Source: Naasia sp. SYSU D00948
GTDB taxonomy: Bacteria; Actinomycetota; Actinomycetes; Actinomycetales; Microbacteriaceae
DNA: 64,000 bases
NCBI RefSeq assembly: GCF_017916515.1
Contig: NZ_JAFMTA010000001.1
Coordinates: forward strand, 1,911,127-1,975,126
Direction: 5' to 3'
Shown piece after piece: positions 8,544 through 17,100 of the stretch. The stretch's first letter is position 1. Every line of letters begins with the position of its first letter. The notes under the pieces are model-generated. The model saw only the letters and a program-made list of their open reading frames with translations, made no database searches and was not told the origin of the DNA. Position numbers and translations under genes: made by a program.

Positions 8544-9120
8544 CGCCCCGGTCCCGGACTGGATGAACGAACAGCTCGGCGACCACGTCGCCACCGCGCG
8601 CGCCGTCGCGGAGCTCCTGCCCACCGTGCGGGAGGTGGGCGAGACCCTCGTGCGGGTCTACGAGAGCGACCGCGTGCTGTACACCTTCGGCAACGGCGGG
8701 AGCGCGGCCGATGCCCAGCACCTCACGGGGGAGCTCATCGGCCGCTACAAGCGCGAGCGCCGGCCGCTCGCCGCGGTCACCCTGACCACCGATCCCACGG
8801 TGATGACCTGCATCGCCAACGACTACTCCTACGACGACGCCTTCTCGCGACAGGTCACCGCGCTGGCGCGTCCCGGCGACATGGTCGCGGGGTTCACCAC
8901 GAGTGGGCGGTCACCGAGCGTGGTCGCCGCGCTCGAGGCGGCGAAGCAGCGGGGCGCGACCACCGTCCTGTTCGGCGGCGGCGACGGCGGCCCGGCGAAG
9001 GACTTCGCGGACCACGCGCTGATCGTCCCCTCCACGGCAACCCCCCGGATCCAGGAGATGCACACCTTCATGCTCCACGTCATCAGCGAGATCGTCGACG
9101 CCTGGGCGGCGGGAGAGTGA
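8536..9120 (+). CDS. GmhA-like SIS-domain phosphosugar isomerase
   Basis: 194 residues forming one SIS domain. TFGNGGSAADAQHLTGELIG and GFTTSGRSPSV are the phosphosugar-binding loops, and TPRIQEMHTFMLH near the C-terminus carries the Glu and His that act in GmhA isomerases. GmhA converts sedoheptulose-7-phosphate, but the family is also used for other phosphosugars. Between a ROK kinase and an alpha-mannosidase, isomerisation of the kinase product is more likely than heptose synthesis (inference). Coupled to both neighbours: 8-nt overlap upstream, GTGA overlap downstream. Confidence 0.8.
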   Translation: MSDAPVPDWMNEQLGDHVATARAVAELLPTVREVGETLVRVYESDRVLYTFGNGGSAADAQHLTGELIGRYKRERRPLAAVTLTTDPTVMTCIANDYSYDDAFSRQVTALARPGDMVAGFTTSGRSPSVVAALEAAKQRGATTVLFGGGDGGPAKDFADHALIVPSTATPRIQEMHTFMLHVISEIVDAWAAGE

Positions 9121-11903
9121 GCGCCCCGGCAGGCGCTCGCCCTCACGGCGGAGCGCCGCTGACGAGCGCGGACACGGCCGCGCACGACGCGGCCGCCCGG
9201 GCCCCGATCGCGAACGCGCCCGCGGGGCCGCAGCCCCGGGACATGGCGCCGCAGCCTCGACCCCTGTCGACGCCGGACCGCACCCTCTACATGATCGGCA
9301 ATGCGCACCTGGACCCGGTGTGGCTGTGGCCGTGGCAGGAGGGCTACCAGGAGGCGCGGGCGACCTTCCGGTCGGTCATCGACCGGATGGACGAGTACCC
9401 GGACTTCGTCTTCACGTGCGACCAGATCGTCCTCCTGAGCTGGGTCGAGGAGCAGGATCCCGAGCTGTTCGCCCGCATCACGGAGCGCGTGGCGGAGGGC
9501 CGCTGGGTCAACGCGGGCGGCTGGTGGGTCGAGCCCGACTGCAACATGCCGATGGGCGAGTCCTTCGCCCGCCAGGGCCTGTACGGCCAGCGGTACCTGC
9601 AGTCCCGCTTCGGCCGGCACGCCACCGTCGGGATGAACGTGGACCCGTTCGGGCACAACGCGATGATCCCGCAGATCCTGCGCGGCCACCGCATGGACTC
9701 CTACATGTTCCTCCGGCCCGGACCCCACGAGAGCGTCCTCGAGGAGACGCTCTTCTGGTGGCAGGCGCCGGACGGCAGCCGCGTCCTCGGCTACCGCATC
9801 CCCTTCGAGTACGGGAGCCCCCCGGGGGCTGTGGACGGGCAGACCGACAAGTCGCTCGGCGCCCTGGACCGGACCATCGGCGACGCGATGGTGTTCTACG
9901 GCGTCGGCAACCACGGTGGAGGACCGACCAAGGCCAACATCGAGTCCATCTACCGGTACGACCGGATGGGCTCCTTCGGAAGGATGCAGATGGCCTCCCC
10001 GCGCCGCTACTTCGACGAGGTCCTCGCGCGGGGCGACGGGTTCCTCTCGAGCCTCCCGGTCCGCCGCGACGACCTGCAGCACCACTCGCCCGGCTGCTAC
10101 TCCGCCCACTCCGGCATCAAGGCGTGGCAGCGGCGGGCGCAGTACGCGGTCCTCACGGCCGAGCGCTGGGCGGCCGTCGCGGCCGTGCAGGCGGGCGTGC
10201 CGTATCCGCGGACGGACCTGGAGCGGGCCTGGAAGCAGGTGCTCTTCAACCAGTTCCACGACATCCTGCCCGGCTCGGCGATCGAGACCTCGTACGACGA
10301 CGCCCGCGACCAGCTCGGCGAGGCCGTGTCGATCGCCAAGCGCATCACGACGCTCGCGCACAACACGATCGCGCGGCAGATCGACATCCCGGTCGATCCG
10401 GCGACCCAGCCGGTCGTGGTCTTCAACCCGCACCCCTGGGACGTCGAGACCGACGTCGACCTGCAGTTCGGCTCCAAGCCGAACGGAGCGCACGTCGTCG
10501 ACGAGGACGGCCGCACCGTCCTGTCGCAGCGGACGCAGTCCACTGCGACCACCGACGATCGGAGCCGGGGCGCGCTCGTGTTCCGCGCCGACGTCCCCGC
10601 CCTCGGCTACCGGGTCTACCGGCTCCGCCCGGGCGACCCGGCTCCCGTCGACGGCTCCGCGCTGTCCGTCACCGAGACCGTGCTCGAGAACGCGCACGCG
10701 CGGATCGAGATCGACCCGGAGACGGGGTGGCTCTCGTCCTACCTGCTCAAGGACAGCGGCATCGACGTGCTCCGCGGCACGGATCCCTCGACCCACACCC
10801 AGATCTGCGAGGACCCCACCGACACGTGGGGCCACCGGGTCCTCAGCTACGCGTGGCCAGGGGCTGCCATGAAGGTCGAGCGGATCGTCGTCCGCGAGGC
10901 CGGGCCCCTCCGGTCGCGGGTCCGGATCGAGCGCTCGTGGGGCCGGTCCACGCTCGTCGAGGAGCTGTTCCTGGACGCCGACAGCCCGTACCTGACCGTT
11001 CAGGCGACGCTCGACTGGCGGGAGCCCGCCCACCTGATGAAGCTGCGCTTCCCGGTGGCCCTCGAGGACCCCGCGGGCACCTACGAGATCCCGTACGGGA
11101 GCCTCGAGCGGCCGGTCGACGGCGCGGAGGAGCCGGGCCAGTCCTGGGTCGACCTCACCGGCACCTCGGGCGGCAGGCAGGCAGGGCTGACGGTGGTGAC
11201 CACCAACAAGCACGGCTACGACGTCTCGCCCGCTCAGGACGGCGGCACCCCGAGCATCGGCGTGACCGCGGTGCGCAGCCCGGTGTACTCCTGGCACGAC
11301 CCCCGGCTGCTCTCCGACGAGAGCATCTACGCCTACCAGGACCAGGGCGTGCAGCGTTTCGGCTACCGGCTCGTCCCGCACACCGGCGACTGGCGGGTCG
11401 CGCAGCCCGCCCGGATGGCGGCGCTGCTCGGCCAGCCGGTCCGGGCGCAGCTGGAGTCCTTCCACGACGGCGCGCTTCCGTCCGCGTTCTCCTTCCTCTC
11501 GGACGGCGGCGGCCAGGTGATGGTGACGGCCGTCAAGGGCAGCGAGGACCCGTCGGACGGGCCCGGGGGAGCGGACGTAGTGGTCCGCGCCGTGGAGACG
11601 ACGGGTGCTCCGGCGCGAGTGACGCTGGACCTCCCGCTGGTGGGCCGCGCGCTGGACCTGGAGTTCGGGCCGAGCCAGATCCGCACGTTCCGCATCCCGG
11701 CGGACCCCTCCGCGGCGGTCGTCGAGGTCGACCTCGTGGAGTGGCCGCTCACGGAGAGCCCGGCCGGCGAGGCCGGGACCCCCGGAACGCCGCAGGCGGA
11801 GCCGGTGCCCCCCGGCGGTCCCGTCGACGAGACCGAAGCTCTCACCCCGAGCGAGCGGCTCCTCGGCGGCCCGGAGGACGACCTGCGCGGCGAGACCCGC
11901 TAG
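9117..11903 (+). CDS. GH38 alpha-mannosidase
   Basis: 928 residues. GNAHLDPVWLWPWQEG (zinc ligands H64 and D66), the nucleophile loop MNVDPFGHNA (D176) and FNQFHDILPG (zinc ligand H381) are the GH38 catalytic set. The middle and C-terminal beta-sandwich domains follow. Residues ~1-55 are Ala/Pro-rich and poorly conserved, so a later start is possible. The GTG at 9117 overlaps the SIS stop (GTGA). GH38 enzymes release alpha-linked mannose from N-glycan-like or O-mannosyl glycans with retention. No signal peptide is visible, so it probably acts in the cytoplasm on imported oligosaccharides. The C-terminal ~40 residues (about 885-928) are Gly/Pro/Glu-rich and look disordered. Confidence 0.92.
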   Translation: MSAPAGARPHGGAPLTSADTAAHDAAARAPIANAPAGPQPRDMAPQPRPLSTPDRTLYMIGNAHLDPVWLWPWQEGYQEARATFRSVIDRMDEYPDFVFTCDQIVLLSWVEEQDPELFARITERVAEGRWVNAGGWWVEPDCNMPMGESFARQGLYGQRYLQSRFGRHATVGMNVDPFGHNAMIPQILRGHRMDSYMFLRPGPHESVLEETLFWWQAPDGSRVLGYRIPFEYGSPPGAVDGQTDKSLGALDRTIGDAMVFYGVGNHGGGPTKANIESIYRYDRMGSFGRMQMASPRRYFDEVLARGDGFLSSLPVRRDDLQHHSPGCYSAHSGIKAWQRRAQYAVLTAERWAAVAAVQAGVPYPRTDLERAWKQVLFNQFHDILPGSAIETSYDDARDQLGEAVSIAKRITTLAHNTIARQIDIPVDPATQPVVVFNPHPWDVETDVDLQFGSKPNGAHVVDEDGRTVLSQRTQSTATTDDRSRGALVFRADVPALGYRVYRLRPGDPAPVDGSALSVTETVLENAHARIEIDPETGWLSSYLLKDSGIDVLRGTDPSTHTQICEDPTDTWGHRVLSYAWPGAAMKVERIVVREAGPLRSRVRIERSWGRSTLVEELFLDADSPYLTVQATLDWREPAHLMKLRFPVALEDPAGTYEIPYGSLERPVDGAEEPGQSWVDLTGTSGGRQAGLTVVTTNKHGYDVSPAQDGGTPSIGVTAVRSPVYSWHDPRLLSDESIYAYQDQGVQRFGYRLVPHTGDWRVAQPARMAALLGQPVRAQLESFHDGALPSAFSFLSDGGGQVMVTAVKGSEDPSDGPGGADVVVRAVETTGAPARVTLDLPLVGRALDLEFGPSQIRTFRIPADPSAAVVEVDLVEWPLTESPAGEAGTPGTPQAEPVPPGGPVDETEALTPSERLLGGPEDDLRGETR

Positions 11904-11938
11904 CCCTCCCCGGCTCCGGCTCCCGGGATCCCGCAACT

Positions 11939-12083
11939 GCGCGGATCAGGAGATTCCACGCGGATCAGGGCCGGGTGCCGTTCTCGCACGCGGATCAGGA
12001 CGACACGCCGCGAGGTGGCAGGGAAGTCCTGATCCGCGCAGGTGCGGGCGGGTGTCGAGCGGCTGAAAGCTCCTGATCCGCGC
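11939..12083. repeat. Cluster of five GCGGATCAGG repeats forming nested dyads (family B)
   Basis: Direct copies of the CGCGGATCAGG core lie at 11939-11951, 11958-11970 and 11987-12000, with inverted copies at 12027-12039 and 12071-12083. Copy 3 can pair with copy 4 and copy 1 with copy 5, giving nested hairpins; copy 2 is unpaired. It lies between the convergent GH38 stop (11903) and the stop at 12096, so it may terminate both directions. Confidence 0.65.
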
Positions 12084-12095
12084 GCAGGTGCCGGG

Positions 12096-12386
12096 TCAGC
12101 CGACGAGCGCGGCGGGCTCCGGCGGCTGCGAGGACCGCGGCGGCGTGTGGGTGATGCGGATCGCACCCGTCGGGGGCGAATGCGGGTCCTGCGGAGGCAC
12201 CGCGGCGATGTCGCCGACGTCCGAGTGCCAGGACGAGCGCCGCGGGCCGTCCGGTGCCGGCTGGGCCGGGCGGGCGAGACGGACGAGGAGCCGGACGAGC
12301 AGGAGTGACTGAGCCACCGTCGCGGCGAGACCCGCGACGGCGAGGACCAGGAGCGCCCGCTCGGTCGGCGTCGCCCGCCTGCTCAC
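12096..12386 (-). CDS. Small single-pass membrane protein of unknown function
   Basis: 96 residues from a GTG that overlaps the upstream stop codon (GTGA). A hydrophobic helix (about residues 9-33, ERALLVLAVAGLAATVAQSL) follows a short basic N-terminus. The rest is a Pro/Ser-rich, probably disordered tail. I do not recognise a family. It is the last of three overlapping genes read leftward from about 13409, so it probably works with the other two at the membrane. A much longer open frame to 13202 in the same phase is a shadow of the next gene. Confidence 0.6.
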   Translation of the reverse strand: MSRRATPTERALLVLAVAGLAATVAQSLLLVRLLVRLARPAQPAPDGPRRSSWHSDVGDIAAVPPQDPHSPPTGAIRITHTPPRSSQPPEPAALVG

Positions 12387-13222
12387 GACGAGGTCTTCCT
12401 CGTGCGCGGCGCGCGCTTCGGCGTCGACTGGTTCTTGTCCAGGGGGACGGCGCCGCTCTGCAGCGGAACCGTCGGCGCCTCGTGCGGCGCAGCCTCCTCC
12501 GCGGGGACGGGAAGCGCGACCGTGGGGGCGTCCGGCGTCGAGATCGTCGGCCGGCTGGGCTCGCTCGCGGTCGGCGCTGCCGGTGCTGGAGCGGAGGCGG
12601 GGGTCGCGGTCGGCGCCGCGGCCGCGGGCGACGAGGAGGGACGCCGGCCCGCAGCGGCGCCGGAAGCAGCGGACCGGGGCGGGGCCGCCTGCTGTGCGGC
12701 GGCGGGAGCCGGGGGAGCGGCGGGGGCGCCGGAAGGAGTCGGGGCGGCGGTCGCGCTCGGGCGGCTGCCGCTCGGGGCCGCAGCGGACGGCGCTCGTCCG
12801 CCGGTCGCGGGAGCGGAGCCGGCGGGGCCCGAGGCCACAGGAGCGGAGCCGGCGGGACCCGAGGCCACGGGAGCGGAGCCGGCGGGACCGGCGGGCGCAG
12901 GGCCGGACGGCGCAGGACCGGAGCCGACGGGACCGGAGCCGACGGGACCGGACGGAGCGGGCCCGGACGGAGCGGGGCTCCCGGGAGCCGGAGCACCCGG
13001 GGCCGGACCGGACACAGGCGAAGGTCCGCCGGGGCCCGGCGCGTGCGCCGGCGGCCGGGGCTCGTTGTGGCGCAGGTAGATCTGCGCCGCCTTCGTCGCG
13101 ACCAGCAGGAAGCGCACGAGGAGCACCAGGATCGCGATGAGCGCGACCCAGAACAGGATCGAGAATCCGACGAAGAGAACCTGGATGAAGTTCACACCCC
13201 ACCCGAACCTGTCAAAATCCAT
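12383..13222 (-). CDS. Membrane-anchored Pro/Ala/Ser-rich protein
   Basis: 279 residues. The N-terminus has a strong hydrophobic helix (about 10-45, NFIQVLFVGFSILFWVALIA). The remaining ~225 residues are almost wholly Pro, Ala, Gly, Ser and Thr, including a repeated GPAGSAPVAS unit and GSGPVGSGP repeats, then a basic tail ending KRAPRTRKTSS. Such tails are usually disordered spacers. The annotated function is unknown. It overlaps the stop of the upstream 65-residue gene by 11 nt and the GTG of the downstream gene by 4 nt. Confidence 0.65.
   Translation of the reverse strand: MDFDRFGWGVNFIQVLFVGFSILFWVALIAILVLLVRFLLVATKAAQIYLRHNEPRPPAHAPGPGGPSPVSGPAPGAPAPGSPAPSGPAPSGPVGSGPVGSGPAPSGPAPAGPAGSAPVASGPAGSAPVASGPAGSAPATGGRAPSAAAPSGSRPSATAAPTPSGAPAAPPAPAAAQQAAPPRSAASGAAAGRRPSSSPAAAAPTATPASAPAPAAPTASEPSRPTISTPDAPTVALPVPAEEAAPHEAPTVPLQSGAVPLDKNQSTPKRAPRTRKTSS
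12811..12895. repeat. 30-bp tandem repeat inside the Pro/Ala-rich gene
   Basis: Two nearly identical 30-bp units (12811-12840, 12841-12870) and a partial third (12871-12895) encode the decapeptide GPAGSAPVAS on the minus strand. Shorter GPVGS-type repeats follow at about 12917-12970. Copy number may vary between strains. Confidence 0.7.
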
Positions 13223-13409
13223 GACCCTCCTCGGCCATCTCCTTGGACTCCTTGTGCACGGTCCCCATCGCGACGGCGAGCGTCAGCAGGGACGCCACCA
13301 CGCTGAGGTAGAACCGCCAGTCGCGCGGACCCGACGAGCCGGTCCGGTACGTGCTGATCGCGCTCACGGCCGCGCTGAGAATCGCGCCGTTCAGGAAGTA
13401 CTTGCGCAT
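13212..13409 (-). CDS. Small membrane protein of unknown function
   Basis: 65 residues with a hydrophobic N-terminal stretch (LNGAILSAAVSAIS) and a second helix around 33-50 (FYLSVVASLLTLAVAMG), then a charged tail KESKEMAEE. A GGAGG ribosome site lies about 7 nt upstream of the ATG. It is the first gene of the three-gene leftward set and overlaps the next start by 11 nt. No family is recognised. Confidence 0.6.
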   Translation of the reverse strand: MRKYFLNGAILSAAVSAISTYRTGSSGPRDWRFYLSVVASLLTLAVAMGTVHKESKEMAEEGHGF

Positions 13410-13551
13410 GGGGGCCTCCTCGGTTCACAACATACCGCGCCCCCCACTGCCCAGTCAGCGGGGGCGCGGGGTTGATTTCTCCTGGTCGGCAGTCCATTAA
13501 ACGAACCGACCCCTGTCCTGGGGGCGGCCATCGCCCCCATTTCCCCAGCGG

Positions 13552-13574
13552 ACTGACCGATCGGACAGTATTGT
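13552..13574 (+). promoter_or_regulatory. TetR operator overlapping a leaderless promoter
   Basis: ACTGACCGATCGGACAGT (13552-13569) is an 18-bp palindrome matching at 16 positions. TATTGT (13569-13574) is a -10 box ending 7 nt before the GTG at 13582. The operator covers the expected -35 to -10 region, which suggests autorepression. Confidence 0.65.
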
Positions 13575-13581
13575 CGGTCGA

Positions 13582-14148
13582 GTGACTGTCCCGTCCTCCG
13601 CCCTGGCGCTCCAGCGCATCGCTCTGGAGCAGTTCGCGACCGCCGGATTCGGCGGCACGTCGCTCGGGTCCATCGCGCAGGCGGCGGGGCTCTCGAAGTC
13701 GAGCGTCCTGTACCACTACGAGTCCAAGGAGGCGCTCCTCGCGGCCGCCGTGCAGCCGGCCGTCGACGCGCTCGGGGCCCTCGTCGCCGGGTATCCGGGG
13801 GATGGGAATCCCGACGAGCACGACCGCTTCGTCGAGCGGTTCATCGACTACCTCTTCGCGCACCGCCTGGCCGTGCACCTCTTCATGAACCAGGGCCGCT
13901 TCCTGCAGCACATCGAGCCGGTCGCGACGGCCGACGCCCTCCTCCAGCGCTTCGCCGAGGCCATCGCGGACAGGATCCCCGGTGTCGAGGACCGGATCCG
14001 CTTCGGCGTCGCCCTCGCCGGCGCGGCGTACTCCCTGGTCGCCGCCGCCAACTGGTCGTCCGAGGAGCTCGCCGACACCGACGACGTCCGGGATGCCCTG
14101 CTGCGAACCGTCTCGTCGCTGCTCTCCTCCTCCCAGCCCGCCCGCTGA
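13582..14148 (+). CDS. TetR-family transcriptional regulator
   Basis: 188 residues with an N-terminal helix-turn-helix (TSLGSIAQAAGLSKSSVLYH followed by the typical YESKEAL) and an all-helical ligand domain. The GTG at 13582 has no ribosome site, but a TATTGT box 7 nt upstream supports a leaderless start. It is 20 nt from the MMPL gene and very likely controls the MMPL-YhgE operon and itself through the palindrome at 13552-13569. Ligands of such exporter-linked TetR proteins are often lipids or hydrophobic drugs. None is indicated here. Confidence 0.88.
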   Translation: MTVPSSALALQRIALEQFATAGFGGTSLGSIAQAAGLSKSSVLYHYESKEALLAAAVQPAVDALGALVAGYPGDGNPDEHDRFVERFIDYLFAHRLAVHLFMNQGRFLQHIEPVATADALLQRFAEAIADRIPGVEDRIRFGVALAGAAYSLVAAANWSSEELADTDDVRDALLRTVSSLLSSSQPAR

Positions 14149-14168
14149 CACACCCGAAGGACACCGGC

Positions 14169-17100
14169 ATGGCTACCCTCCTGTACCGACTCGGACGCTG
14201 GGCCTACGGCCGGCCGTGGCGGGTGCTCATCGCCTGGGTCGTGCTCGGCGCGGCGATCGGCACCGGCGCGGTCCTGCTGGGCGGGCAGACCCAGGAGTCC
14301 TACGCGATCCCGGGCACCGAGTCGCAGGAGGCGATCGACAAGCTCGACGCCGTGTTCCCGCAGGCCGCGGGGGCGAACATCCAGGTCGTGTACCAGGCCC
14401 CTGAGGGCGATCGGGTCGAGGACGACCGCTACTCCTCCGCGATCGATGAGATGGCGGCGGACCTCGAGCGGGTCGACGGCGTCGAGTCCGTGTCCACCCC
14501 GTTCTCCGAGTTCGCGACGGACGCCGTGTCGGACGACGGGCGGGTCGGCATCACCCAGGTCACCCTCGACAGCAGCTCCGAGGACGTGAGCGAGGCGACG
14601 ATCGAGGAGGTCCTCGCCACCGCCGACTCCGCCCGGGACGCCGGGCTCACCGTGGAGTTCGGCGGGCAGGTGTTCCAGGACAACGAGTTCGGCATCACGA
14701 TCATCGAGGCGTTCGGCGTCGTGTTCGCGGCGGTCGTGCTCGTGATGACCTTCGGATCCCTGCTCGCGGCCGGATTCCCGCTGCTGGTGGCGCTCGTGGC
14801 GGTCGGGATCACCGTCGGCGCCATCACGCTCGTCGCCTCGTTCGCGAGCGTCTCGAGCACCGCGCCGATGCTCGCCCTCATGATCGGGCTCGCGGTCGGC
14901 ATCGACTACTCGCTGTTCATCGTCTCGCGCCACCGCAACCAGCTCGCCACCGGCATGGATCCGCGCGAGTCGGCGGGATCCTCGATCGCCACGGCCGGAA
15001 GCGCGGTCGTGTTCGCAGGGCTGACCGTGATCATCGCGCTCCTGGGCCTCCTCGTGGTCGGGATCCCGTTCCTCTCCGTCATGGGCGTCGCAGCGGCCGG
15101 CGCCGTGCTCGTGGCGGTGCTGGTCTCCGTGACGCTGCTCCCCGCGCTGCTGGGGCTGGCCGGGCGCCGCCTCGCTCCGAAGCCGGGATCGCGGGCGGCT
15201 CGCCGCGCGATCGCGGCCATGTCCGACAACGGCGCCGCCGCACCCGGCCCCGCGGGTGCATCCGCCGCCGCGTCCGGCCCCGAGGCATCGGACATCGACG
15301 CCCTCGCCACATCGGACATCGACACCCTCGGCGCATCCGACACCGACGCCATCCCGGCCGCCACGTCCCCGAGCACCGATGCCGCCGCCCCCACGCGCGA
15401 CACCCCCGACACCGCCTCCTCACCAGGCGTCGCCGCGGTCCCCGTCCGCGCCCTGGACGCAGAGGACGCGAAGCCGTCCTTCGGCACCCGGTGGGTGCGC
15501 CTCCTGCTGAAGGCCCCGATCGTTCCCGTCGTGCTCGTGGTCGGCCTGCTGGGGGCCCTGCTCGTGCCGGCGCTGCAGCTCCAGCTCAGCCTTCCGGACA
15601 ACGGCTCCGAGCCGCGCGACTCCACGCAGCGCAAGGCGTACGACATCGTGGCGGACGCCTTCGGGCCCGGGCGCAACGGGCCGCTGCTCGTGCTCGTCGA
15701 CATCACCCAGACGACCGAGGTGCTCGAGGACCTCGAGGAGATCCGGGAGCGCCTCGGCGAGCTGCCCGACGTGAGCGCCGTGGGTCCGGGCACGCCCAAC
15801 CCGTCGGTGGACACCGCCATCATCCAGGTGATCCCGGAGAGCTCTCCCGACTCCCCGGAGACCACCGCGCTCGTGGAGCGGATCCGCGACCTCGCGCCGT
15901 CGATCGAGGAGGAGTTCGGCACACCTCTCGCCGTGACCGGGACGACCGCGGTGATGATCGACATCTCGTCCACGCTCGGACGCGCGCTCATCCCGTTCGC
16001 CGCGATCGTGCTCGGGCTCTCGATCCTGCTGCTGATGATGGTGTTCCGGTCCCTGTTCGTGCCCATCAAGGCCGCGCTCGGGTTCCTGCTCTCGATCATC
16101 GGCTCGTTCGGTGTGGTCGTCGCGGTCTTCCAGCTGGGCTGGTTCGCCGACGTGCTCGGGGTCGAGCCCGGCCCGATCCTCAGCTTCCTGCCGATCCTCC
16201 TCATCGCCGTGCTCTTCGGCCTCGCGATGGACTATGAGGTCTTCCTCGTCAGCGGGATGCGCGAGACCTGGGTGCACACGCGCGACGCGCGCAGGGCGGT
16301 CGAGGTCGGCTTCGCCCACGCCGCCCGGGTCGTCACGGCCGCCGCGCTGATCATGTTCTTCGTCTTCGCGTCCTTCGTGCCGGAGGGGTCGGGACCGATC
16401 AAGCCGATCGCGCTCGCGCTCGCGACGGGCATCCTGTTCGACGCGTTCCTCGTCCGGATGACGCTCGTGCCCGCGGCCATGGCGCTCGCCGGGCGCGCCG
16501 CCTGGTACCTGCCGCGCTGGCTCGGCCGGCTGCTGCCGAACGTCGACATCGAGGGCGAGAGCCTCGGAGCGCACCGCACGGGGCTCGAGTGGGCGCGCGC
16601 CCGCGACGGCGCCGCCGTGTCGGCCGAGGGCCTCATCATTCCCGGAGCGGACGCCCCGCTCAGCATCGAGGTGCCCTCGGGCGGCATCGGCGTGATCGCC
16701 GCGGACCCCTGGGAGCGGCGCGCCGTCCTGTCCGCCCTCTCCGGGCGGCTTCCGATCATCGCCGGGCACGCCCAGGTGCTCGGGCTCCCGCTGCCGAGCG
16801 ACGCCACCGGGATCGCCCGCCGTGTCGCGCTCCTCGACATCGCCCCGGTGGTCGAGCCGCCCGTCGGCGAGCTCATCAACGAGCGCCTGACGATGACGCG
16901 GCCGCCGTTCGGGTCCCGGAGGGCGTCGGCCCGCGTGATCTTCGAGCGGATGGCGAGCGCTCTCGACCTCGAGGGGCTGCCGCCCGTGCGCCGCGGCGAC
17001 CGCACCGCCGCGCTGCCGCTCGAGGGGCGGATCGCCGTCGCGCTCGCCCTGGGTGTCGCGTCCGGAGCGGGGGTCGTCGCGATCGACCTGGGCGAGACCG

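Noticed and set aside
8536-9120. gmhA of heptose biosynthesis
   Set aside because: No other heptose genes are present; context is a catabolic glycan operon, so no gene symbol is assigned.
8829-11936. Long minus-strand ORF (1035 codons) opposite the GH38 gene
   Set aside because: It is antisense to clear GH38 motifs and has Arg/Val/Asp-rich composition typical of high-GC shadow frames.
12811-12970. CRISPR-like array
   Set aside because: The repeats are contiguous, without spacers, and encode a Pro/Ala peptide repeat in frame.
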